Of a DNA stretch of 64,000 bases, positions 43,890 through 52,523 are shown piece after piece. The stretch is from NCBI GenBank assembly GCA_034670145.1, contig JAXMOA010000010.1:1-64000 (forward strand), given 5' to 3'. Each line of letters begins with the position of its first letter. The first letter of the stretch is position 1. Below the pieces are notes generated by a model, which worked only from the letters and a program-made list of their open reading frames with translations, was not told the DNA's origin and did no database searches. Both the position numbers and the translations under genes were made by a program. Source of the stretch: HXMU1420-2 sp034670145 (GTDB taxonomy: Bacteria; Pseudomonadota; Alphaproteobacteria; Rhodobacterales; Rhodobacteraceae).

Positions 43890-45095
43890 TCAGAGATCAC
43901 ACATAATCCCGGGGGCTTTACGTACTTTCTTGTGATGAACCCATCGAGCAGCTGCGACCTTGGCTGAAGCCAAAATTATTGGCACGGGATGCAACTCAAA
44001 TATCAGTTGCGTCAAGCCTACCAAAATCAAAGCTATAATTCCAGGCTGAGATGCGCGCCCACTCCAGATCATTGCCAATGCCGTGAAGATCAACAGAAAA
44101 CCTAAAAGACCAAAGCTCAGGATGATGAATACGGGGGTGGCGTCAGTGTATAGGCCTGTCTGGACGGCCAAAGAATTGCTGCCGGTGCCCAATCCTTGAC
44201 CCAGTAAAATCGTCGCTAGATCTGAGTTGGAATATGTATCCAACGCACGCCCCCATACAGTCCACCGCGCATCGCTTAGGACACCGCCGACTGTGCCTGA
44301 GCGCCCAGAGATTAGGGGATGGGATACGATAAATTGGCCTCCGAACAGCAGCAGAGGAGCAAGGATGATTGCCAGATAACGACGATATCCCGCCAAAGAA
44401 ATATACCGCATTGCAATCACACTTAGGCCAACCATTGCCAAGATCATTCCCGCGCGACCGCCGGTTAAAAGCGCGACCATCAAGCCGGCTAGGACCCAAA
44501 CCAGGCTTGTCCGTTGACACGCGAATACAACAACAGCACTACCGGCAACGATCGAAAGATGGATGGGTTGAGGCATTGTGCCAAAGGTCCGCGGTCCCAA
44601 GAAGGTCCGACCAAAATAGGTCGGAAGCGTCGCGGCTTGGAAAATGCAAAGCGCCAGCTGAATCAAAATGATCCACTTCAACACCACAACCATGCGATCA
44701 ATTAATTTTGGCTCTTTTATCAGGATAAAGGGAATCACCCCAGCAGCAAAAATGCTTAGCAATGACCGTAAGCCAGCCAAAAGTAGCCAATCATCGCCTA
44801 AGATCACAGTACGGACCGCCAAGAACAATCCATACCCCAACAGAAGAAGGCACCCCCATTTTGTAGAGCGCTGAACAGAACCGTCTGCCATAATCATCAA
44901 AAAACAAATCAGGGTCATCAGTATAAAACAGACTTCTCGTAAAATCAGAATTGCACCGATGCGGCGGGCTTCAGGCAAGTAATTTCCGTAAGTAACAATC
45001 AGCGCCGGATGGGTAAAAACTGAGGCCAGAAGGTATAACGCCAGTAGCCAGCCCAATATTTGGACCAACATGGGACGGTTAGAAGAATGCTGCAT
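43890..45095 (-). CDS. O-antigen ligase/polymerase-like membrane protein (Wzy type)
   Basis: 401 residues with about eleven hydrophobic helices. A Wzy_C-like region includes LLTGGRAGMILAMVGLSVIAM and, after HPLISGRSGTVGG, a periplasmic loop (DARWTVWGRALDTY ... GQGLGTGSNSLAVQTG). Such proteins polymerise repeat units on the periplasmic face. It is preceded on the same strand by a fragment of a wzc gene. It faces away from the fucose cluster, with the IS graveyard between. The family is weakly conserved, so ligase versus polymerase is open. Confidence 0.78.
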   Translation of the reverse strand: MQHSSNRPMLVQILGWLLALYLLASVFTHPALIVTYGNYLPEARRIGAILILREVCFILMTLICFLMIMADGSVQRSTKWGCLLLLGYGLFLAVRTVILGDDWLLLAGLRSLLSIFAAGVIPFILIKEPKLIDRMVVVLKWIILIQLALCIFQAATLPTYFGRTFLGPRTFGTMPQPIHLSIVAGSAVVVFACQRTSLVWVLAGLMVALLTGGRAGMILAMVGLSVIAMRYISLAGYRRYLAIILAPLLLFGGQFIVSHPLISGRSGTVGGVLSDARWTVWGRALDTYSNSDLATILLGQGLGTGSNSLAVQTGLYTDATPVFIILSFGLLGFLLIFTALAMIWSGRASQPGIIALILVGLTQLIFELHPVPIILASAKVAAARWVHHKKVRKAPGIMCDL

Positions 45096-45141
45096 ACGTT
45101 CTAGTCTCTCAATATTCCAGTATATGGGAGGGAATTGGGCA

Positions 45142-45357
45142 TCATAACCCCAAGACGGCGTTTGGGTCAGTCTGCTTCAAGTTCGAGTGCTGTCTGGCTC
45201 GGTAACAGAGCGCCAAACGGATTACTAATTTTCCACGCCAAAGAGTTGCAAAAAATTGTAAGAGATCAATCAGCTCATCCGATCTGCTATTGTTTAACAA
45301 TGATATTTGCTCTCGTGGCTGAGAGTGCAATGCAGGCTGAAACTTATTATCGTTCAT
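45142..45357 (-). pseudogene. wzz/wzc N-terminal fragment
   Basis: From the ATG at 45357: MNDNKFQ..., then DELIDLLQFFATLWRGKLVIRL, closely matching DQIDLMQLFATLWRGKWLIL of the intact Wzc at 25457. Similarity ends within the first membrane helix; the remaining 600-plus residues are missing. It lies just upstream of the Wzy-like gene, so an ancestral wzc-wzy pair was cut by deletion. Confidence 0.7.
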
Positions 45358-45769
45358 TAATTCTACCCACCAGTCGGTCAATTGTGAGCCCGCTGCCCCT
45401 CTAGAAAACGGTTTCGCCAATGATCAACAAAAGGTGTGATCGACCAAGGCACTTTCGATTTCGGATGGCGGGTGACGACTTGGACGTCATACTAGAGAAT
45501 CGCTCTGTTGCCACCTGTAAAAATGGAGCTGGACACCCGCAAAAACCCCATAGATTTGGCGGAGACGACGTATTGTATGGGCTGGGCATTGGTTTTTGGC
45601 CCGATCAATTTGATCCGTGGTGGATTTCCGCCCTTTTGGACAGAGTCAACCCGTGGCGTTTCGGCGTGCCTGAAAGACAAGGCGGTCAAAGTTGTAGGCG
45701 AGGTTCGCGAGGGTGAGCTTGGCTTCTGCGCGGGCCAGTCCGATTGTTCGGATGAGTGAGCCTTTTGCG

Positions 45770-45790
45770 CCATTGGTTCGAGCGCAATGG
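45770..45790. repeat. Short palindromic insert, type II, copy 1 (in IS5 remnant)
   Basis: CCATTG ... CAATGG with nine bases between (GTTCGAGCG), inside a roughly 37-base insertion that splits FAHQKNRF from IRTIGLARA of the IS5-like transposase. The copy at 61942 matches 18 of 21 positions. Confidence 0.6.
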
Positions 45791-45831
45791 AGAACCAGAA
45801 GCGATTTTTCTGATGAGCAAAGTGCACGCTA

Positions 45832-45877
45832 CCCCTGCCTTCTCATGCATGCAAGGTCATGCATGAGAAGGCAGGGG
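45832..45877. repeat. Perfect 20-bp inverted repeat with 6-base loop
   Basis: Left arm CCCCTGCCTTCTCATGCATG, loop CAAGGT, and the exact reverse complement as right arm. It interrupts the IS5-like remnant. There is no T tract, so it does not look like a terminator. Confidence 0.8.
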
Positions 45878-47124
45878 CGAACTTGCGAAAAGCCGCGGAC
45901 GACGTGCTCGCAGGCCGAAGACAAGATTGACGGCAAGGTGCATATTTCTCAGGGCCCCAAGGCGGCTGACACCCGCGCCGAGTGTTGTCATTGAGAGAGT
46001 GGTCTCGTAATCTGCAAGGCCAATCGCCGGCTCTTGGTGCTGTATAAGCGCAAGACGCGTCTCACGATCATGACCCGTCTTACAAGCAAATCCGCCACTG
46101 AAACCGTCAGTGCAATCGCCGATATTCTGACCCACCTGGACCCATCGACGCGCAGGTCATTCGGCGGGCAATCGGTCCACTTGACCGACCGCCAACCAAC
46201 TTCATGCCATCTGCGGTGCGGTGTGCCTTCAGGTATGTCGCGTCGATCATCATGTTCAATCCCGGCATCTGGTGGATCGGATTTAGGATGAATCGCTCTG
46301 GCTCTGATGTCCAGATTTTGCAGATGTATTTGTAGGGCGTGAGACCGTTCAGTGTCTTGAGCCGCCGCGCAAAGTTGTAGGCCCCGGGGAAGTCGCTGAG
46401 ATGGCTTTCGTAGTGATACCGTTTGACGGTCGCGTCCTTGATCGTGCGGTTCATCCGCTCGACCTGCCCGTTGGTCCACAGATGGTTGGGCTTAGTCAGC
46501 CGGTGTTCTATACCATTCGTCTCACAGATCAGATCAAACCTCATCTTGCCGAACGTCACGCTGTCACGATTGCGGGGCTGCTCTGCGAACTGGATGCCTT
46601 TATCAGTGAGAATAGTGTGGATCTTGTAAGGCACCGCCTCAAGTAAATGTCCAAGGAACTCCCAGGCTGTCTTGCGGTCGGTTTTCTCTACCAATTGGGC
46701 GACCGCGAACTTGCTGGTTCGGTCAATGGCGACAAAGAGATAGAGCTTGCCTTCTTCTGTCCTGACCTCAGCGATATCGATGTGGAAATAGCCAATAGGG
46801 TAGCGTTTGAACTCCTGGCGCTTGGGCTTGTCGCCTTCAACGTCTGGCAAGCGAGATATTCCATGTCGCTGAAGACAGCGATGCAGTGACGAGCGCGTCA
46901 GATTCGGCATCGATGGCTGCAAAGCGTAGAGGCAGTCATCCAATGGCAGCAAAGTATGCCGCTGGAACGCAACGACCATGGCCTCTTCTTCTTCGCTCAG
47001 AACAGTTGATCGCAGGTCTTTAAGCCCAGTCTTCTGAACTTCAACCGATTGACGCTTGCGCCACTTGGCAACCGTCTTGGGATTGATCCCCAGCTCCCGG
47101 CTAAGCTCCGAGATCGAAGCTTGC

Positions 47125-47163
47125 GCCTCTTAGCGATTGCAGGCAATCGCCTGTCGGCCGGTG
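47125..47163 (+). repeat. Palindromic mini-element, type I, copy 2 (in IS481)
   Basis: 39 bases between GCTTGC and GATCG. Removal restores the codons for IQRS-QASIS of IS481. Core GATTGC-AG-GCAATC, right arm CCTGTCGGCCGGTG. It adds an in-frame TAA to the minus-strand gene. Confidence 0.8.
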
Positions 47164-47195
47164 GATCGCTGTATTGCTGCTCTGACCGCGTGCGT

Positions 47196-47241
47196 GCCCT
47201 CTGGCATCTTTTCTTTCAGAAAAGAGCCTGCCGGGTCATAG
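47196..47241 (+). repeat. Palindromic mini-element, type I, copy 3 (in IS481)
   Basis: About 46 bases between the codons for GSAT and THAVRAAI. Left arm CCCTCTGGC, core TCTTTTCTTTCAGAAAAGA, right arm CCTGCCGGGTCATAG. The core differs from the other copies but keeps the hairpin. Confidence 0.7.
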
Positions 47242-47279
47242 TACGTGGCGCTCCCGTGACGAACTTGTCCCATAATGCC

Positions 47280-47484
47280 TCCTTCCATTCCAACGAAAGG
47301 ATCACACCATCAAAACGTCGGATCAAACACCTAGGCGACGAAGAGATCCATGACACCGCCATGACATTCAACCTCACTCCGCGAAAATGCCTCGGCTTCC
47401 GGTCACCCGCCGAAGCTTTCCTAATCGAGCTTGGAAAATCCCTCACGATCCGCTTCAATACCCGCGTTGCGCCTCGCGCCCGAA
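47280..47484 (+). pseudogene. IS30 family transposase, C-terminal fragment
   Basis: EIHDTAMTFNLTPRKCLGFR, SPAEAFLIELGKSLTIRFN and TRVAPR resemble the end of IS30 transposases. Only about 60 residues remain. It abuts the IS481 start. Confidence 0.6.
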
Positions 47485-47995
47485 TCCACCTCGTTCATGT
47501 CCAAGCCAACAAAGAGAGGCAAGTCTCGTAAGGCAGGTCAGTTTCCCAATGCCTAAAATTTCATCGCTCCCCTTGCTATCTGCACCCAACCGCAAATATC
47601 CTGTGAAATTTTGCTGAATGACGCCGAAAAGATTGACCTACCTCAAGGTTTCGTCACTAAAGCTGCTTTAGTTTTGATCAAACCGACGCTAGGACCTGTG
47701 GCGATATCTGCACGCGATTTTGAGAGCTACTGGGCAAACGATATGACACATGTGAATTTTGCCACCTACGGCAGCGGAAATGAGGGTGATGCACCTCATA
47801 GAAACTGCACGATTTCTAATTTTTACAAGGTGATAGGCCACCCTGCGGCCGTCTCGGCAAGCGCTTTTTCTGACATCGCTCTTGCGATTTCCGTCCTGCC
47901 GTTGATTGCGCCTGCTGTTGCTATTCTCTGACTGTCTAAACGATACTGGCCAATCAGTCTTGGTGCATAAAATTATCTTGAAAGGTATATGATAA
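47485..47995. other. Gap before the fucose cluster; no recognised gene
   Basis: An open frame at 47611-47931 encodes 106 residues without recognisable family, and hydrophobic residues only at its end. It may be chance. The last 60 bases are AT-rich and are the likely promoter and leader of the glycosyltransferase gene. Confidence 0.4.
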
Positions 47996-49273
47996 ATGCG
48001 TGTACTGGTCGTCTGCATAAATTACGCGCCAGAGTTTATTTCTACTGGCGTATATACAACCGGCATGGCTGAATATCTGGCGAAGAACTGTGACAGGGTA
48101 GATGTTGTAACGGCCCGACCTTATTATCCGGCTTGGCGCACCTTCGAAGGGTGGCGGCGCCCTTGGTGGACAAGCAGGGTAAGTGAAAATGGGGTGAATA
48201 TTGTCCATTGTCCCATTTACGTTCCGAGAGTTCCCACTGGTGCGCTGCGGATTTTGCACTATCTGAGCTTCGCTTTCACGGCATTTCCTGTCCTGCTTTG
48301 GAAAGCCTTGGTTCACAAGCCCGATGTTGTAATGCTGGTCGCGCCATCCATGATCAGCTCTTTTGGTGTGTTGACCGCCGCACGTCTCGCCCGGGCAAAG
48401 AGCTGGCTTCATATTCAGGACTATGAGGTGGAGGCAGCATTTGCCACGGGTCTTCTGAAAGAAAAAAGCCTGATCGGCCGCATGGCAAAATCTTTTGAGA
48501 CCTGGGTGTTGAAACGGTTCTCCCGTATCAGCTCTATCTCAGACCCCATGTTGGATAAGCTGCGTCACAAAGGTGTCGCCGAAGAGCACATTGTGGAATT
48601 CCGCAACTGGGCCGACCTTGCCAAAGTGAAGCCACTTGATGGCCCGTCCCCATTGAAAACTGAACTGAAGATCGAGACCAAATATGTTGCGCTTTATTCG
48701 GGCAACATTGCCAATAAGCAGGGGCTGGAAATCCTGCCCGAAATGGCGCGTCACTTGGGGCAGCGGGATGATCTGACGATTGCAATCTGCGGTGATGGCC
48801 CTATGCGAGAACGTCTAGAAGCCATGGCAGACGACCTGCCGATGGTGCGCTTTTTCCCGCTTCAGCCCATTGAACGACTGAGTGATCTATTGGGGATGGC
48901 CGATGTGCATCTGCTTCCCCAAATTGCAGGAGCGGCCGATTTGGTGTTGCCCTCCAAGCTGACGAATATACTGGCCTCGGCGCGCCCGGTTATTGCAACC
49001 GCCGACCCTGATACCGCATTGGGCCGAGAAGTGGAGGGAGTTGGGCTTTTGGTGCCTCCGGGGGATGCGGCATCTCTGGCCAAAGCGCTTGACAGCCTGT
49101 TGGCAGAACCGGAAAAACGTGCGGAATTTGGCCAAGCGGCACGCGACCGAGCCCTTGAACGTTGGGATATGGATTCGATCCTGTCCCAACTGAAAATGCA
49201 GCTTACGTCGCTGACAAAACCTGGCTCCCCCATCATAGAGCCTACTTTCAGTGCAATGAAGACTAAGGAATAA
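47996..49273 (+). CDS. wcaI: WcaI-type glycosyltransferase (GT4)
   Basis: 425 residues. The WcaI pattern is VCINYAPEFISTGVYTTGMAEYLA, RPYYPAWRTFEGWRRPWW, CPIYVPRVPTGALRILHYLS, LHIQDYEVEAAF (given in pieces), then ALYSGNIANKQGLE and the donor-site GAADLVLPSKLTNILASARP. In colanic acid synthesis WcaI is thought to transfer fucose. The gmd gene follows after three bases, giving a local GDP-fucose supply. Confidence 0.85.
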   Translation: MRVLVVCINYAPEFISTGVYTTGMAEYLAKNCDRVDVVTARPYYPAWRTFEGWRRPWWTSRVSENGVNIVHCPIYVPRVPTGALRILHYLSFAFTAFPVLLWKALVHKPDVVMLVAPSMISSFGVLTAARLARAKSWLHIQDYEVEAAFATGLLKEKSLIGRMAKSFETWVLKRFSRISSISDPMLDKLRHKGVAEEHIVEFRNWADLAKVKPLDGPSPLKTELKIETKYVALYSGNIANKQGLEILPEMARHLGQRDDLTIAICGDGPMRERLEAMADDLPMVRFFPLQPIERLSDLLGMADVHLLPQIAGAADLVLPSKLTNILASARPVIATADPDTALGREVEGVGLLVPPGDAASLAKALDSLLAEPEKRAEFGQAARDRALERWDMDSILSQLKMQLTSLTKPGSPIIEPTFSAMKTKE

Positions 49274-49276
49274 ATA

Positions 49277-50395
49277 ATGAAAAAAGCGCTTGTTACCGGG
49301 ATTACCGGCCAAGATGGCTCCTACTTGGCCGAGTTTCTGCTTGAAAAAGGATATGAAGTTCACGGCATCAAACGTCGTGCATCGCAATTCAACACCCAAC
49401 GCGTGGATCACATCTATGAAGATCCCCATACAGAGAAGCCAAGATTCAAGCTGCATTATGGTGATTTGACGGATTCGTCGAACCTGACCCGGATTCTGTC
49501 TGAAATCGAGCCCGACGAAGTCTATAACCTAGGCGCACAGTCTCATGTGGCTGTCAGCTTTGAAGCCCCCGAGTACACGGCTGATGTGGATGGCATTGGC
49601 ACTCTGCGCATGCTGGAAGCGATCCGCTTTCTCGGCCTTGAGAAAAAAACGCGCTTTTATCAGGCCTCCACGTCAGAGCTTTACGGGCTGGTGCAGGAGA
49701 TTCCGCAGCGTGAAACCACGCCTTTCTATCCGCGTTCCCCCTATGCGGTTGCCAAGATGTACGCCTATTGGATCGCGGTGAACTATCGCGAAGCCTATGG
49801 AATGTATGCCTGCAATGGCATTCTCTTCAACCACGAGTCGCCAAGACGGGGTGAAACATTCGTGACCCGAAAAATCACACGGGGCGTCGCGAATATCGCA
49901 ATTGGTCTGGAATCCTGTCTCTATATGGGCAACATCGACAGCCTGCGGGACTGGGGCCATGCAAAGGACTACGTCCGTATGCAATGGATGATGTTGCAGC
50001 AGGAAGAGGCCGAGGATTTTGTGATCGCCACAGGCAAGCAATATTCGGTGCGCGAGTTCATCTCATGGGCTGCCGCTGAACTGTCCATTGAACTGGAATT
50101 CTCCGGTTCCGGTGTTGATGAGATTGCTACAGTAAAGTCCGTAGATAACAATATGGCACCTGCGGTAAAGTCAGGGGATGTGATCATGCGCATCGATCAG
50201 CGCTATTTCCGCCCTGCGGAGGTTGAGACCTTGCTGGGCGATCCGACCAAGGCCAAGGAAAAGCTAGGCTGGGTGCCGAAAATCACCGCGCAGGAAATGT
50301 GTTCCGAGATGGTGCGCGAAGACCTCAAGACCGCCCAGCGTCACGCACTGTTGAAAGAACACGGTCTGGAACTGCCCGTTAGCATTGAAAGCTAG
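49277..50395 (+). CDS. gmd: GDP-mannose 4,6-dehydratase
   Basis: 372 residues with the Gmd start ALVTGITGQDGSYLAEFLLE, GIKRRASQFNTQRVDHIYED, the STSELYG segment and the catalytic YxxxK in SPYAVAKMYAYW, then FNHESPRRGETFVTRKITR. It makes GDP-4-keto-6-deoxymannose from GDP-mannose with NADP. The next pathway step, Fcl, is encoded at 51283. Confidence 0.95.
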   Translation: MKKALVTGITGQDGSYLAEFLLEKGYEVHGIKRRASQFNTQRVDHIYEDPHTEKPRFKLHYGDLTDSSNLTRILSEIEPDEVYNLGAQSHVAVSFEAPEYTADVDGIGTLRMLEAIRFLGLEKKTRFYQASTSELYGLVQEIPQRETTPFYPRSPYAVAKMYAYWIAVNYREAYGMYACNGILFNHESPRRGETFVTRKITRGVANIAIGLESCLYMGNIDSLRDWGHAKDYVRMQWMMLQQEEAEDFVIATGKQYSVREFISWAAAELSIELEFSGSGVDEIATVKSVDNNMAPAVKSGDVIMRIDQRYFRPAEVETLLGDPTKAKEKLGWVPKITAQEMCSEMVREDLKTAQRHALLKEHGLELPVSIES

Positions 50396-50416
50396 GGCGC
50401 AAGGAGGAGGCATTAG

Positions 50417-51157
50417 ATGAGAAGCAAAACTCCGGTGCAGCTTGGCCTGAAAAAGCGTATGATGCGCCTCGCCAAAGAGGTCGTCAACCATCTGCCGACC
50501 CGCGCAGATGCCATTGTCATCACCAGCTTTGGTCGGGCAGGCAGCACCCTGGTCTTCGACGCGGTGACCGAAGCTCTGGCCCGTGCCCGTTTCGGGACGG
50601 ATGCTTCCTTCGCGCAGCGTATCACCCGAGATCCGGCATTTGCTGACGATCTTGGCCACTTGCATCCCGGTGTTGTCTACAAATCTCACCGCTACCCAAA
50701 TGTTCTGGAAGGCAGGGAGCGGGTGCGAGCGGTCTTCCTATTCGGATCGACCATGGATGCGGCGTTGTCTGTGCATGCCCAGAAAAGCCTGCGCGGCGAG
50801 GGTTGGGTAAAGCAGCATTTTGAGCACCTGCAACGCCCCTATCGCTATGACGCGCTTCTGAGCGAGGATGTACTGGGATTTCGCGAGCAATGCATCGCCT
50901 GGATGGGGTATCAGAAAGCACCGGTTCTGTGCATGCGCTATGAAGGCCTTTGGGACAATCAGGACAAATTGTCCAAATTCTGCGGTCTCGATATTTCCCT
51001 GCCCCCCCGAAGGGAGCGGGACAAAAAGCAGGTGGATGCAACATTGCTTGATGCAGCCAAAGGGATCTATGGGCCGATTGATGACGATCTGGCGCGCCTA
51101 CCCGATTGTTTCGAAGCTGCTCCCGAGTATGCCGATATGATGCGCGGCGCTATGTAA
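50417..51157 (+). CDS. Sulfotransferase-like protein
   Basis: 246 residues. ADAIVITSFGRAGSTLVFDAV is placed where sulfotransferases carry the 5'-phosphosulfate loop, with Arg and Ser/Thr present, but a classic 3'-phosphate RDP motif is not obvious. It lies between gmd and fcl in the same direction, so it probably modifies the fucose-containing polymer. The donor would be PAPS. A kinase-like P-loop protein is an alternative. Confidence 0.6.
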   Translation: MRSKTPVQLGLKKRMMRLAKEVVNHLPTRADAIVITSFGRAGSTLVFDAVTEALARARFGTDASFAQRITRDPAFADDLGHLHPGVVYKSHRYPNVLEGRERVRAVFLFGSTMDAALSVHAQKSLRGEGWVKQHFEHLQRPYRYDALLSEDVLGFREQCIAWMGYQKAPVLCMRYEGLWDNQDKLSKFCGLDISLPPRRERDKKQVDATLLDAAKGIYGPIDDDLARLPDCFEAAPEYADMMRGAM

Positions 51158-51282
51158 AATGATTTGTCTGCGGGCGATAGCAGACAAGCTCGATGCGCGG
51201 CGCAGCGGTCTCAAGCCTCTTTTTCGCGCGCCCTGAATTTGAAGCGTAGACTGCCATGTAAAGCAGTACGGAGAAATGAGAC

Positions 51283-52233
51283 ATGACATATAATTTGACT
51301 GGAAAACGAGTCTGGGTCGCAGGTCATCGCGGCATGGTGGGCGGCGCAGTTGTGCGCCGTCTGGTAGACGAGGACTGCGAGGTCATCACCGCGGGTCGCG
51401 ATGTGGTCGATCTGGTCGATCAAGCAGCCGTGAAAGCCTGGATGATAGACACCCGACCTGATGCCATCGTAATGGCCGCTGCCAAGGTGGGCGGCATCAA
51501 GGCAAATAACGATTATCCTGTAGATTTCCTTTATCAGAACCTGATGATCGAGGCCAATATCTGCCAGGCCGCCCATGAAGCAGATGTGAACCGGTTCCTG
51601 TTTCTGGGCTCTTCTTGCATCTATCCAAAATTTGCGCCTCAGCCGATCCCCGAAGACAGCCTGCTAACCGGTGCGCTTGAACCGACCAATGAATGGTATG
51701 CGATCGCCAAGATCACTGGGATCAAGCTGGCTCAGGCTTACCGCAAACAATATGGCCGCGACTGGATCTCGGCCATGCCCACCAACCTTTATGGGCCTGG
51801 CGATAATTACGATCTGCAAACGAGCCATGTGCTGCCCGCACTGTTACGCAAATTCCACGAGGCCAAGGAGGCGGGCGCGCCTGCGGTCGAACTATGGGGA
51901 TCGGGCAAACCTTTGCGGGAATTTTTGCATTGTGACGATCTGGCCGATGCTTTGGTGTTCCTGCTCAAAAATTATTCAGGTTTCGATCATGTGAATGTCG
52001 GCTCCGGTGTCGAAGTCACCATTCGCGAGCTGGCCGAAACAATTGCCCGCGTCGTGGGCTATGAGGCGGAATTGACGTTTGATGCGACCAAACCGGACGG
52101 CACCCCGCGCAAGCTTATGGACAGTTCGAAGCTAAATGCGATGGGTTGGAACAAGGCCCGCAGTCTGGAAGACGGTATTACGGATACATATCGCCATTTG
52201 AAATTGTCACGGACTGGTTCTGACCTCTTTTGA
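51283..52233 (+). CDS. fcl: GDP-L-fucose synthase
   Basis: 316 residues with VWVAGHRGMVGGAVVRRL, AAAKVGGIKANNDYPVDF, LFLGSSCIYPKFAPQPI, the YxxxK in EWYAIAKITGIKL, and NLYGPGDNYD. It epimerises and reduces GDP-4-keto-6-deoxymannose to GDP-L-fucose. Together with gmd it gives a complete route from GDP-mannose. Confidence 0.95.
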   Translation: MTYNLTGKRVWVAGHRGMVGGAVVRRLVDEDCEVITAGRDVVDLVDQAAVKAWMIDTRPDAIVMAAAKVGGIKANNDYPVDFLYQNLMIEANICQAAHEADVNRFLFLGSSCIYPKFAPQPIPEDSLLTGALEPTNEWYAIAKITGIKLAQAYRKQYGRDWISAMPTNLYGPGDNYDLQTSHVLPALLRKFHEAKEAGAPAVELWGSGKPLREFLHCDDLADALVFLLKNYSGFDHVNVGSGVEVTIRELAETIARVVGYEAELTFDATKPDGTPRKLMDSSKLNAMGWNKARSLEDGITDTYRHLKLSRTGSDLF

Positions 52234-52247
52234 GCTATAGTAGGCTT

Positions 52248-52394
52248 CAGTGATAATCGCGGCGAGGCCATGTCACACTTTCACGGTCTATTTCGAAGAT
52301 CTCGCGTAAGTATCCACCACCGTCCGAAGAGAATGCCATGACGCTTTCATCATTGAAATTGTAGACGGGATGCTCCCAGAAACGGTAGGGTCAC
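52248..52394 (-). pseudogene. Possible 3' gene fragment in the fcl-wzx gap
   Basis: An open stretch on the minus strand encodes PYRFWEHPVYNFNDESVMAF, then GGGYLREIFEIDRESVTWPRRD before a stop. It has coding-like composition but no start and no recognised family. The rest of this gap (to 52523) shows nothing clear. Confidence 0.2.
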
Positions 52395-52523
52395 CCGACC
52401 TGACGCTGCCAATTGGTCGAAAAATGGGCCACCACTAACAACACTGATGACGAGCTATCGTTGAATAACGCCGAAGCGGAGAATTTGAACTTTGACCAAC
52501 CATTTTCATAACACACAGACAGT

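Larger units (their letters stand above)
45646..46250 (-). pseudogene. IS5-like transposase, decayed
   Basis: Two recognisable parts on the minus strand. Near 46250-46105: MIDATYLKAHRTADGMK (the first DDE Asp region), fused directly to the end of the IS481 gene. Near 45830-45646: FAHQKNRF, then after an insert IRTIGLARAEAKLTLANLAYNFDRLVF ending at a stop at 45646 (given as IRTIGLARAEAKL and ANLAYNFDRLVF). Several frame breaks and two palindromic inserts lie between. Confidence 0.65.
46254..47273 (-). pseudogene. IS481 family transposase, nearly complete but interrupted
   Basis: The start is ATG 47273 (MGQVRHGSAT). The HTH SELSRELGINPKTVAKWRKR and the DDE core are preserved (YFHIDIAEVRTEEGKLYLF, HTILTDKGIQF, NHLWTNGQVERMNRTIKDAT), ending FILNPIHQMPGLN without its own stop and running into IS5-like sequence. 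Two palindromic mini-elements (47125 and 47196) sit in the first 50 codons, one adding an in-frame TAA. The remaining downstream open frame starts at 46979. Not active. Confidence 0.85.
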
